Shown one piece after another: positions 54,601-64,000 of a stretch of 64,000 nucleotides of DNA (position 1 is its first letter; every line of letters starts with the position of its first letter). This DNA comes from Chaetorhynchus papuensis (lineage: Eukaryota > Chordata > Aves > Passeriformes > Rhipiduridae). Under the pieces are notes generated by a model. That model saw only the letters and a list, made by a program, of their open reading frames with translations, made no database searches and was not told the DNA's origin. A program made the position numbers and the translations under genes. Where the stretch lies: contig VWYX01000618.1 of the NCBI GenBank assembly GCA_013396525.1, positions 186,001 through 250,000 on the forward strand, in the 5' to 3' direction.

Positions 54601-54893
54601 CATCAATGATTTCCATAGTAAAAGTTTAAGACAGGACAGTATTTAATGCAACAAAACTATATTTTTATCATGCAGCAATGCCATGCTCCATTTATTCTCA
54701 TTCAGACACTAATCTATAAAAGTCATGGAAAGCACCTTAATTTACTGTTACTTTTTATATATAACAGAAGCAAGAAACATCACGCTGAATTACAGGGAGC
54801 AGAAAGAAAACATGTTTATCACCTATAAGCTTTTCAGCTGATTTACTGTTTTATGCTAACGTCACTAAGCACAAAAATACACTCTCTACTCAC
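45629..54893 (-). other. MAN1A1: MAN1A1 intron between second and third coding exons (9.3 kb)
   Basis: Bounded by a GTGAGT donor and a TTTCAG acceptor. A weak CR1 3' end lies at 46651-46730. The rest is AT-rich sequence with no recognised element. The 141-codon plus-strand ORF at 54121-54546 lies antisense to the gene and lacks recognisable domains. Confidence 0.92.
46651..46730 (-). mobile_element. Degenerate CR1 LINE 3' end
   Basis: Reads aaaataatttaggttgcaat, then gtcattaggtccaatccctg on the plus strand, resembling the CR1 antisense tail (atcatttaggttgga...gatcatc..gtccaacc). Diverged, boundaries approximate. Confidence 0.5.
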
Positions 54894-54990
54894 CAAATAA
54901 ATTGCTTGAATGTCCTTGCTTAGATATGGGTTTCAGTTCATTTAATCCCCATGCGTAACGCTTATAATTATCCCAGGCATGCTTCATCAT
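54894..54990 (-). CDS. MAN1A1: MAN1A1 internal exon (second coding exon): start of GH47 catalytic domain
   Basis: 97-bp exon read on the minus strand. The acceptor is ttccctacag (AG at 54992-54991) and the donor is GTGAGT (54893-54888). It encodes 32 codons plus one G, beginning MMKHAWDNYKRYAWG and running through LNELKPISKQGHSSNLF. This matches Golgi mannosidase IA, where the lumenal stem ends and the (alpha/alpha)7-barrel catalytic domain begins. The enzyme trims alpha-1,2-linked mannose from Man9-8GlcNAc2 N-glycans in the Golgi as a type II membrane protein. MAN1A2 is excluded because it has a different stretch here (recalled as THAWDNYRTYGWGHNELRP). The first ATG at 54990 is an internal methionine, not the start: it directly follows a good acceptor, and the family has about 190 residues before it, including the membrane anchor. 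Those residues must be encoded beyond 64000. The exon leaves phase 1 (one G), completed by GT of the next exon. Confidence 0.96.
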
Positions 54991-57804
54991 CTGTAGGGAA
55001 ACGAAAGCAGGATTATAATGTTGATTTAGCAAGAAGCCACAGCAAATACTGACTTGAGAATATTCTCAATATTACACATATTTAATTCAATTCTTAACCA
55101 AAACCCTGTTGTATGCATTAAAACTATGAAATAGTCAATAAAGAATAACAGTTTCAGTGTTTTCAGGTGGCAGTGGGATGGTTGCTGTAACAGTTACTAT
55201 TTCTCTCCACTTCTACTCTTATCTGCAAACTTATGGTCAAGACACACCCAAAAAAATGATTAATTTTTAGGAAGGGAATTCATTGTGTCATATATCAATT
55301 CAATTAAGATTTTATTTCCCTTAAGCATATACCTCTGAAATTGAGGAAAGTAACAGTTTTAAAGAAGGTTTTTCCCCTAGAACAGGATTTTTTAAGGTAT
55401 AAAATAAAGATCACAGTAGTTTTCAGATTCTGGCAGAGACTTGTTTGCATAAAACTAGCTGGTTCAAACTCAGGACAGCTAGTAACAGTAGAAGGATGGT
55501 AAAGTGGGCAGGCAGAACACCTAGAAAATGTTTTGAGGTTTTTACAATACCATCTTTTATGACTATAAATCCATCAGTAGCTACCTTCACGTGTTATTTT
55601 GCACAAAGAGACAAAAACCTTCACAACTAAACATATCACTACCAAATCATGTTTTGCACAAGAAGAGGTGCCCCACAGATAAATACTGCTTTGGGAAACA
55701 GCCTTGCAGAGCCCAGCACAGCAGTGCTGTGGTAAGAGCCGGGGGGATCCACACCAGATGAGTGGGTTGGCTCAAGAATAGCTCACACTATCCACCACCA
55801 CAACCAGACACATCTGGTCTGAACTGTCCTTTTTCAGGGTGATCCAGGTGCATGGCCAGGAGCCCACATACCAATCCCCAAACATGTTGTGAGAAGAAAG
55901 CACACAGCTCTGCAGGCCTGGTGATGAACCAGTGCCACTCCAGCAGGTCCAACACCTCCCTTTACCAACCACCACTTTTAACACCTGCTCAGGAAGAGCC
56001 TTCTTTAAAGGCCACCACAAGCAGCATGACTTCATGTAACAGAAAGAAATATATTGCCTCCTTGCTGTCCCTCCTCCCCTCTTCCACAAGGCAGAAGAGT
56101 GCTGGGAATGTCAGAGGTCATCTTCTAGACAAAAAGTGACAATTTCAGACCTTTTCAAAGATACTGCTTCAGGCTGTCAGATGACAACACTGCTCTGCCC
56201 TTGCTTTCAGACCTCTTCTTGAGGCCATGGGTGTCAAGGATAATTCTGTTAAATAACAGTTATAATCCTAAATTTAAAAGCAGCAGCCTTGGGACATGCT
56301 GATAATAGTAAGACTGCACTTTCTCCCTTCCTCTTTCCTTTGCTCAAACCACAAAGAAATTATGTCAATTAAAAATCCGCATTAAGCCATACTATAATAA
56401 GTGACAACAGATTTTCTAGAATACTGCTATACTTGTGAGAATAAACTTTTCTCTGCTATTAATGGGAGAAAAAATGCACGTCTATCCTGCAGGAAAATTC
56501 ATGGATGTTAATCTACACTACAGGTACAGCTTTACAAATACAAAAATTGGCAACTGCAGTTAATACGTGAACATTTTCAACCAAAAGATTAGCCTGGTGC
56601 CAGATCTCAGCCAAGAGGCAGCAAGTCAGAGGCCCTGTGGAAATGGTCTCAGGCCACGGATGGCAACAATATGCTGGATAGCAGGAGCTGTGTCCATTGC
56701 TTGACTTCACTGCAGAATGGCTTAGGAGCTCTCCCAGGATGGGGCTTTTTGTCCCAAAGAAGAACTGGTAGTAAGCAGCCAATTGGCAGACTTTATGATT
56801 ATGGGGCATTCCCAATCCCTGGCTACAAGGACCAAGACTACATGAAACCAATCATTTGTCCACAGCATATTTTCTAATTTACCAATTAAAATTTTCTGGT
56901 AATTTTGTCCATTATACAAGAAGGACTTATTCTGCCCTGCCATCATATCCCAGACCTGCAAGCTCAGCTTTAGATACTGACGTACAAATTCTCAGAGATT
57001 TCAGGAGGCTAAATCCTATGCTTTCTCAAAGCTTATTTTCTCATGCAATCACATCAGAATCTTTTCATTTGCTTAATCTTAATCAGGGAACACCACACAA
57101 AAGGGCTTTTTTTTATATACATATAGTAAACTTGTAATTAAGTGCCCTGAATCAAAGGGTCTAAAGATGCAGTATTACAACAACATTAAAATTGCTCAAG
57201 CCAGTACCAACATTGTCCTCTCCTTTTTCCATCCTTTTTCTCTTAGCACACCCATGCTCCTTCTTTTGCACAAGAAATGCAGTGGTCATCTATTCCCAAA
57301 CCAAGTCAGTTCAGGAAAAAGAAACTTTTGCAAGTGAAATTCTTGTTTTGAGGATCTTTTTTGTCTTGTCTGATTCCCCAAGTCAGGTTACCAAGAGGGA
57401 AAGGCAGGAACAGCTCCAGACCAGTTCAGTCCAGCCACAGCAGTCACAAAGTGTGTGATGCCACAAGATGTTTCATATGTAATCCCTTGCCTTTAGTTTT
57501 TCACCATGGACTGACACTTCAATCCTACTGTATCATAAGTCTATGTTATGTTATGTGATTTGGTAGCAGAAACCACTCTGATTACTCTATTGCTTATCAA
57601 CCCCTAGCTAGTAAGACAGCAAGATAACCCAGATAGTAGACACTATCTTCTAATAATATTTATTATTGTGTGCTAATGAACAACAATTGGGTTGTTGGGG
57701 TTTTTTTACAAAATTTCCTCCCATTCTGCTAACTACTCAGGTACATTTGTCTAATTGCTTCCTAGGAAATTACAATGCATTGATCCAACAAGCCAAGCAG
57801 ACAG

Positions 57805-57916
57805 AAAAAAATACAAAACAAAACCAAACCAAACCCAAACAAACAAACAAACAAAACCCCCACCCCAACAGAACCCCTGAACAAACAAAACCACAAACAA
57901 ACAATAAACCAAAAGG
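57805..57916. repeat. A/C-rich simple repeat, (AAAC)n-like
   Basis: Strongly purine/C-biased: aaaccaaaccaaacccaaac, then aaacaaacaaacaaaac, then C-rich and further acaaacaa units. The 90-codon plus ORF across it (57666-57938) is low-complexity and not a gene. Confidence 0.95.
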
Positions 57917-58984
57917 CATCCCTCCCCCTAAACTTTAGGAAATATTCCAGTAGTAAAAACCCGACCAGAATTTACTGAGCAGGAGACCAGATTCATCTCT
58001 TTTGGCTAATCAGAGCGTTCTTTAGACCTCTTCCACAGAGCCTAGATTTAGTCACAACCACTGAGGTTAGTGAGTAAATTTACTCTTAAGAAAATGTACC
58101 TTTAGAACATCCTTTCTTTAGTCACTTGGAAATTTATGGCCATACATTGGAAGCAAAAGGCAGCTCCAAAAGCAGTCAGTGAGCCCTCTAGTGTTTCACA
58201 AGAAATGAGCCATTCCAACTAAACACAAAGGTGAATGGCTATTTAGAAAAAAGTTACTAGCACTTAGTGTTACTGGACAAAGAGCCCACAGATACAGCAG
58301 CCAAAGAACCCTACTTTAACCAACGCCCCCTTGCTACACAGTCGAGTTTGGGCATCTAACCTATCAAGAGGTCTCAATTTCTAGCATTCAATACATCAGA
58401 AATAATCTACATTCTTTCCCCGTGTGGAAATTACAAAACTATAGTAAGTTTCCCACTACATTAACTTCCTCTCTGTTAATAGCTTAATTTTCTGTGTAAG
58501 AATGAAAAGGTTCAAAAGTATTAAGGAACAATTTTAACAGACCCAGCTCACAGGTAGTTCTTTGATTAGGCAAAACTCCTAGAACTGGTACTTTGGGAAT
58601 GAATTTTAACAGGTTTTTTTGAGAAATCCATCTGTCTTTGCAGTCTTCACCTTTCTGTTTGCATGGGATATCACCAAATCATTATCTCCTGATTTTTTCC
58701 TTGTTAATTCACAAAGGGTCTTTTGATCATGTCTCTGACTACTTGTGCAAGTGCTGTTGATCACCTGAAATTTCTAAAGATCACAGTTACTGAGAACATC
58801 TGGTATATCAACACATTACTGATGCTGTTAAAAAGAGAAGTTCCCAATGAGGGAGAGTCTCTACGGTATAACAAAACTATATTTCAAATAATTCCTTATT
58901 ACCCTTCCAGGATGTTAATAGGCAGAGTTACACTTGCATAGAAGTGTCCCTCAGTCCTTCTAGTTTTACTATATGTTAAAAGAA

Positions 58985-59500
58985 AATCACAGAATGATTG
59001 GGATTGGAAAAGAGACATGATCTGGAGATCAACCACTTCCAGTCTCTGTGCTGAAGCAGGTGCACCCACAGCAGGTTGCACAGGACTTTTGTCCAGGCAG
59101 TTTTGAATATCTCTAGAGGAGAAGAATCCACAACCAGCAGCTTGTTCCAGTGCTCTGACACTCTCGCAGTAGAGATGTTTTTCCTCACATTCAAATGGAA
59201 CTTCCTGTGTTTCAGTTTGTGCCCAGTGCCACTTACCTTGTTGCTGGGCACCACTGAAGAATCTGGCCCTGTCTTGCCCTTAAGATATTGGTATGCCTTG
59301 ATAAAATCTCCCATCTCAGTTGTCTCTTCTTCAGGTTAAACAGGCCCAGCTCCCTCAGCCTTTCCTCATAAGAGAGATGCTCCAGTCCCCTCATCTCATC
59401 TTCACAGCCCTTTGCTAGGCACTCTCCAGTAACTCCTTGTCTTTCTTGGACTGGGGAGCCCAGAACAGGACACGGTTCACTGAACCTCAAACTCTAGAAG
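58985..59500 (-). mobile_element. CR1 LINE 3' fragment, the longest in the window
   Basis: Begins aatcacagaatgattgggat (reverse complement of the CR1 3' tail with its attctgtg-type 8-mer). It continues through aatccacaaccagcagcttg, gtagagatgtttttcctcac, caggttaaacaggcccagct, ccctcagcctttcctcataa and gagatgctccagtcccctca. This order is the antisense of CR1 ORF2 C-terminal coding plus 3' UTR. The right end fades out around 59500-59530. The 112- and 85-codon minus-strand ORFs overlap it (59233-59490 fully) and may keep pieces of the reverse-transcriptase reading frame. Confidence 0.93.
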
Positions 59501-60774
59501 AGCCTGACAGCTCCTGGTGAAGCCTTGTGCCTACGTTAGCAAAGTCTGTTTGTGATGGAGTCCCACCTCAGGTCCGTCACAGTCAGATGAACAGATGAAG
59601 GTTTGACCAGCTAGCATTGTTTCACTAGTAAGCTTGCTGCTTTTCCATCTTCAGAAGAAAATGGAGGACAGATTTTTACTTATGAAGTCATAAAATGCCA
59701 AAACACTACCCCCACCTCTCTTGGAGAATAATGAAGTGTGCTACTGTAATTGCTATCAGCAAAGCCACTTAGAGGAAAAAGGTGAATGTCTGACATAATG
59801 CACAAAAGGACCTGTGGATTTCTTTAAAGGAAGCATTTTTAAATACAATTTTAAAATCCTTCTCAACCCACTGAAATAAGTAAAAAAAGAAGTAAAATAC
59901 AAACCCCCGCAATTTGTTCTGTGAAAGCAGAAACAACAACCTTTCCTACAGCTGTAACACCGGCCAACTAAAAGATGATGATAATGCACTCCCAGTTGTT
60001 GGTATTTTGGTTACTGCCATCTTTCAAAGCACTCTAACACAACACCTAGAGAGGACATGTAAGTCTCTTGTAATTTACAAAATACACTTCTATTCAAACA
60101 GGAGTGCATTGACAGAAAACAGCGATGCTGAATCAGCACAGTAATAGTGGTATTTAGATGGAAACTACTGCAGTACCAGGTGGAGTGAAAATAATAACTT
60201 AATAAGGTTTATTTTTAGCAGTTACATATAAGTGGGGGAGATACCAAAGAGGACGTCAGGAAAAGAATTAAAGCGCTTTCTAGAACCGGGATATTAAAGG
60301 GAAAAAAGGATTAATTTCATGAAATAGTATTATCTTGACCTTCAACAGAACCATTTAAATCTTGCCAAGACAGAGGAGGAAGGCAGAAGACTAAGGTGCT
60401 GAAAGTCCAAGAAATGAAGAGACAAAAAACCCCAAATCAAACCTCCCCCCAACAAACCTCTGAAGAAAATGCAACAGTTTATTTAGCCTCTATTAACTCC
60501 CACCCCTAGCTTAAATAATCTTTTCTATCTCAGTTTACACTGACCTTTCTACACATTTAGATTATTCTCACCTTTTAAACTCCTTACCAGAACTACACGT
60601 TCACTCAGTCTAGTCTCCCTGCACCTTCTCTCCTTGATGCTGTAACTAAAACATCATTTTTCCACAGTATCAGCAAGGGAGATGAAGGAAGTCCCTAGAA
60701 TTAGTAAGATTAGTAAGAAACTTCAACAGACATTCTACTTGAACTTTCCTCATGTCCAAATCAGCTTGCATGGC

Positions 60775-61337
60775 TGAGGACTGTTGTGGGTCTGGTTGGG
60801 ATGGAGTTAGCATCCCACCACTGCAGCACATACGGCGTTTTGAATTGGTGCCTGAAATAACACTGATAACACAGCAATGTTTTGGCTGTTGCTGAACAGT
60901 GCTTGTAAAACAGCAAGGCTTTCTCTTCTTCCAGGTCCTGCCCCTTTTCCACTCCCCCTGAGACCTAGAATGGAGGAGGTGACTGTAAGGTTGAGAGGGG
61001 ACACAGCTGGGAAAGCTGACTCCAGTTGGTCAAAGGGTTATTTCCTACCACATTAAGATCATGTTCAGCAACAAAAACTGGGGCACAGGAAGGAAGAGCG
61101 GTTCTCCAAGGTAGCTGCTGCTCAGCAACTGGGCATCAGTCTGATTGTGGGAGGATATGAGTGACTGCCTTTGCATCATTTGTCCCTGCCCCCTCCTTTT
61201 TTCACCAAATAAATGGGCTTTATCTTGTTCCACCAGTTCTCTGGCTTTCATACTTCCTGTTCCCTCCTGCAGCCCACTGGGCCAGCAGCTGTGTGGACGC
61301 TTTGCTGCTGGCCCTGGTGAACCCACCACGGTGTCTC
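60775..61337 (+). mobile_element. Solo LTR of an avian endogenous retrovirus type
   Basis: Landmarks in order: tgttgtgggtctggttggga (60782), gataacacagcaatgttttg, a GC-rich ggggacacagctgggaaagc segment, tcagcaacaaaaactggggc, the polyadenylation region caaataaatgggctttatc (61206-61224), and an end resembling gctggccctggtgaaccc. I recognise this series from a common avian LTR family. An exact 6-bp direct repeat catggc lies at 60769-60774 and 61338-61343 and would fit a target-site duplication; the element would then begin TG, but its end no longer shows CA. No viral coding sequence accompanies it. The overlapping ORFs on both strands are incidental. Confidence 0.7.
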
Positions 61338-61503
61338 ATGGCATCTTCAGTGCAGGAAGTTTGTGACCACAATGCAAACCCCCAGCTGGTTTCTTTGCTC
61401 TGATGAAATATTACACCAAACGTTAGCAAAAACTCAAGTTTATATTGTTACTTTCTGTTCCCATTACTGTTAACCAACAAGTTAACTAAGACTCGGTGAA
61501 TCA

Positions 61504-61556
61504 GAATCACAGAAGGGGTGAGGTTGATGACTCTAATAGTGTCATCTTGCCCAAAA
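61504..61556 (-). mobile_element. Degenerate CR1 LINE 3' end
   Basis: Reads gaatcacagaaggggtgagg, then ttgatgactctaatagtgtc and atcttgccc. This matches the start of antisense CR1 (atcacagaatggttgaggtt...gatcatctggtcc) with multiple differences. It lies about 170 bp after the LTR end. Confidence 0.5.
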
Positions 61557-64000
61557 GCCCAGTGAAAGACCTTTTCTCAACTGTTTTCACAGCCCCTGAG
61601 TACCAACCAAATTGCAGCACAGCTGAAAAAATAATTCTAAGGGTTTATTATTAGCAAATGTAATATTACGTTTGAAATTACTGCCACCAATTAGGATTTC
61701 TCTGTGAAAAACTGTATGATCCCCCTTCATCTGATTCACTATCACTTTCATAAAGCTATGCTGTATATATGGAAGCTTTGTTAAATATGCTCTTACTGAA
61801 TCTACTGATTACCACAGTGAGTAATTTTTGGAAATACACAGCCTTTGTTTCTTTAGTTATCAAAAGTATTACATTTGTGTTTCATCATCTTCACAATGGT
61901 ATTTAGTGTAACATTGCACTTTAAAGAAATACAAGTTATTAACTGAGTTCATTGAGCTTCTCTTGAATAATACGCATCTTGAAAAAATGAAGTAATATGT
62001 GAATTTTCTCTATATCTCCACACAGAACACTTTTTCTAGGATTAGTAAGCACAACTACACTGCAAAATCATTTGAAAATTTTCCTTTTTTCTGAGCGTGA
62101 TCTTTGTTACCTTTGTCAATATTCACTATTATTGCTTTGGTAGTGCTTTAAACCTCTTATTTCAATCTTTTTTTGCAGTTCTGCATGCAATCCTAACCCA
62201 TTCCAATGTCTTTTCCATCTGGAAATGTTTTGATCACTAACAACGACCTTGACTTTTTTTTTAAAGTAATTTTTATCAGTATTCACACTATGTTCAGACT
62301 TGCTTTATAGTGGAAATTCTAGGTAAAGATGTAAGGTGTTCTACTGCAGTTGCTTCTCCACTGATTAGTTCATAACCTTATCTAAGCAGACACGCAGATA
62401 TGACTAAGAGTGATACACGTCTGCTTTTGGCTCTTTCAGTTACTCTGCCTACTGTTACGCTGGACCGCTGACAGCATTCACTGTAAGCATATGTTTGTTT
62501 TCACAAAACAAAAACTAAAAGTTAACTTTTTAACTGAACACCAAGACTCACTAGAAAACTAGTTAAAACTGGTTTATATTCAGATCATGTTTTCTGTGGG
62601 TAGAATTGTGTCTCAAGTTTATTTTCAAACCAAAAATTAGCCATTATAGTTGTCTGAATTTTAAGCTCTTTATTTTCTGTTACTATTTCTTACCCCAGAA
62701 ACAAAGCTGAAAAAAATATCTCAAATGTATGAAGGTTCATCTCAGTTGATACTGTTGATTTTTTTCCTCTTGAATCTGACAGCAGAAGATATAAATGACA
62801 GACTCCTTTTTTCTATTGGCAGCAGAAATCTGTTTTTCTCCTTCAAGACACATAAAATAAATCCTGTCACCGTGAACCTTCATATAAATAATCACTTCTT
62901 ATCTGTCAGCAGGAAGATTATTGCAAACCAGGAGCTTGACAGATTTTTGGTGTTTATAACCTCATTTCCTAATGGCATCATCCTGAGTTAAAAGCAAACC
63001 ACACAGAGTCAATGTTTGTTTAACAGTCACTGCCAAGGTGTCACCATTTCTAATTTAGCAGGTGGATGACAACCATGCTCCAAAGCTCTGGCAGGCTGGA
63101 GGAGTTCCTGTGAGTGCTTCCTGATGAGACTTCCACCTAGCCAAGAAAAGCCAGAAAGGAGACTTTAGCATTAGTTAATAGGCCGGTAAAAAGGATTCCC
63201 AGATGCTCAGTTATCCACCAAGCAGCAGACAAGGGTTTGGAGAACATTTAGGTGCTCACAGCTTCCTTGTGCATTGTGATAGGAATGAAGAGTTCTTAAC
63301 AACTCACAGGTTCATCCAGCAGTGCTGTCCACAGTGCAGGGCACTGCCAGACACAGAGTGGGGGAAATACCTGTAACTCTTACCGTGACGATAGAACTAA
63401 GGTAGCCAAACCGATTTACAGGATTTTCCATTTATATTAAACATGCACATCATGTAATTAAATACTTCATATGGTTCTGTATTTAATGATCTGCATTAAA
63501 GGGATAAGCGAGCAAAATCCTACTACTCCTCAGCATTTCAGTATCTTACAAATAATTAATTTCTTGCCCACAAAAAACTAAAATAAAAAATCTAGCATTT
63601 GCACAGAAAAAAAGGAAGAGAAAAAATAAAAATATTAAGGCCTATTCTAAGGATTAATTTGTCATTTGTATTGCAAAGCACTTCAAACTCCTCAAATCAA
63701 GAGCCTGACAGAAATGCTAAGTATTATTCCCTCATGTGTTAAGTTACAGATAAGCTTCTATTCTTATATTTTCTATTCCTCACAGTAGCTTGTAAGCCTC
63801 CTTAGGACTGTATTAAACTATCCAACTAATATTCATCATATGCCATTCTGGGCATCATTTATTAACCAGGGACAGACACTGCACAGTGCTTCATTCTGTT
63901 CCTCATTTTAAAAGGAATCAATTATCCCATTAATTCTGTAACAAGAATTCTAATTAAAAGGTAACTAAAGGGAACAGGAAATTTGCAGGTAAGGTATTTT

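Larger units (their letters stand above)
54991..64000 (-). other. MAN1A1: 3' part of MAN1A1 intron 1
   Basis: Sequence upstream of the MMKHAW exon. No GC-rich first exon, CpG island or membrane-anchor coding stretch is visible, so the promoter and first exon lie outside the window. It contains an A/C-rich simple repeat (57805-57916), a CR1 copy (58985-59500), an LTR (about 60775-61337) and a short CR1 end (61504-61556). Patches at 55650-56180 and 56510-56960 have above-average GC and open frames on both strands but were not identified. Confidence 0.85.

Noticed and set aside
54988..54990. ATG as a possible MAN1A1 start codon
   Set aside because: It is directly preceded by a splice acceptor, and the family has a tail, membrane anchor and stem before this methionine.
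60761..61429. Cluster of overlapping ORFs on both strands
   Set aside because: They lie in the LTR, which is noncoding.

Overview
This is a vertebrate, most likely bird, nuclear genome window. It is AT-rich and contains no bacterial-style gene layout. It carries several CR1 LINE 3' fragments and two long terminal repeats of types I recognise from avian, especially songbird, genomes. The bird call rests on these repeats. The species cannot be named from the sequence.

One protein-coding gene is supported: MAN1A1, the Golgi class I alpha-1,2-mannosidase IA (GH47), on the minus strand. Four consecutive internal coding exons are present: 54894-54990, 45513-45628, 35048-35128 and 9738-9832. Each has AG/GT boundaries, the phases join without a break, and together they encode 129 complete codons plus 2 nt. 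They correspond to the start of the catalytic domain, including the general-acid glutamate. Exon 1 (cytosolic tail, membrane anchor, stem) must lie beyond base 64000. The rest of the catalytic domain must lie before base 1. Essentially the whole window is therefore MAN1A1 intron.

Layout: 1-9737 is part of the intron after the fifth exon. 9833-35047 is a 25.2-kb intron that holds a 790-base assembly gap inside an LTR element. 35129-45512 and 45629-54893 are two further introns. 54991-64000 is the 3' part of intron 1, with a CR1 copy and a second LTR. The remaining ORFs longer than 60 codons are mostly about what chance gives in AT-rich DNA on six frames.

Points for a second look: an open exon-like segment just after the fifth exon that would splice to it in frame (8552-8762, open to a stop at 8525-8527); a second exon-like segment in the 25-kb intron that would bring an immediate stop (18153-18318); a 15-bp perfect inverted repeat forming a 78-nt hairpin (33621-33698); a compact bistable stem-loop (44028-44088); and the gap that interrupts one LTR element. 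I found no undescribed multi-gene system. No tRNA, rRNA or CRISPR was recognised.
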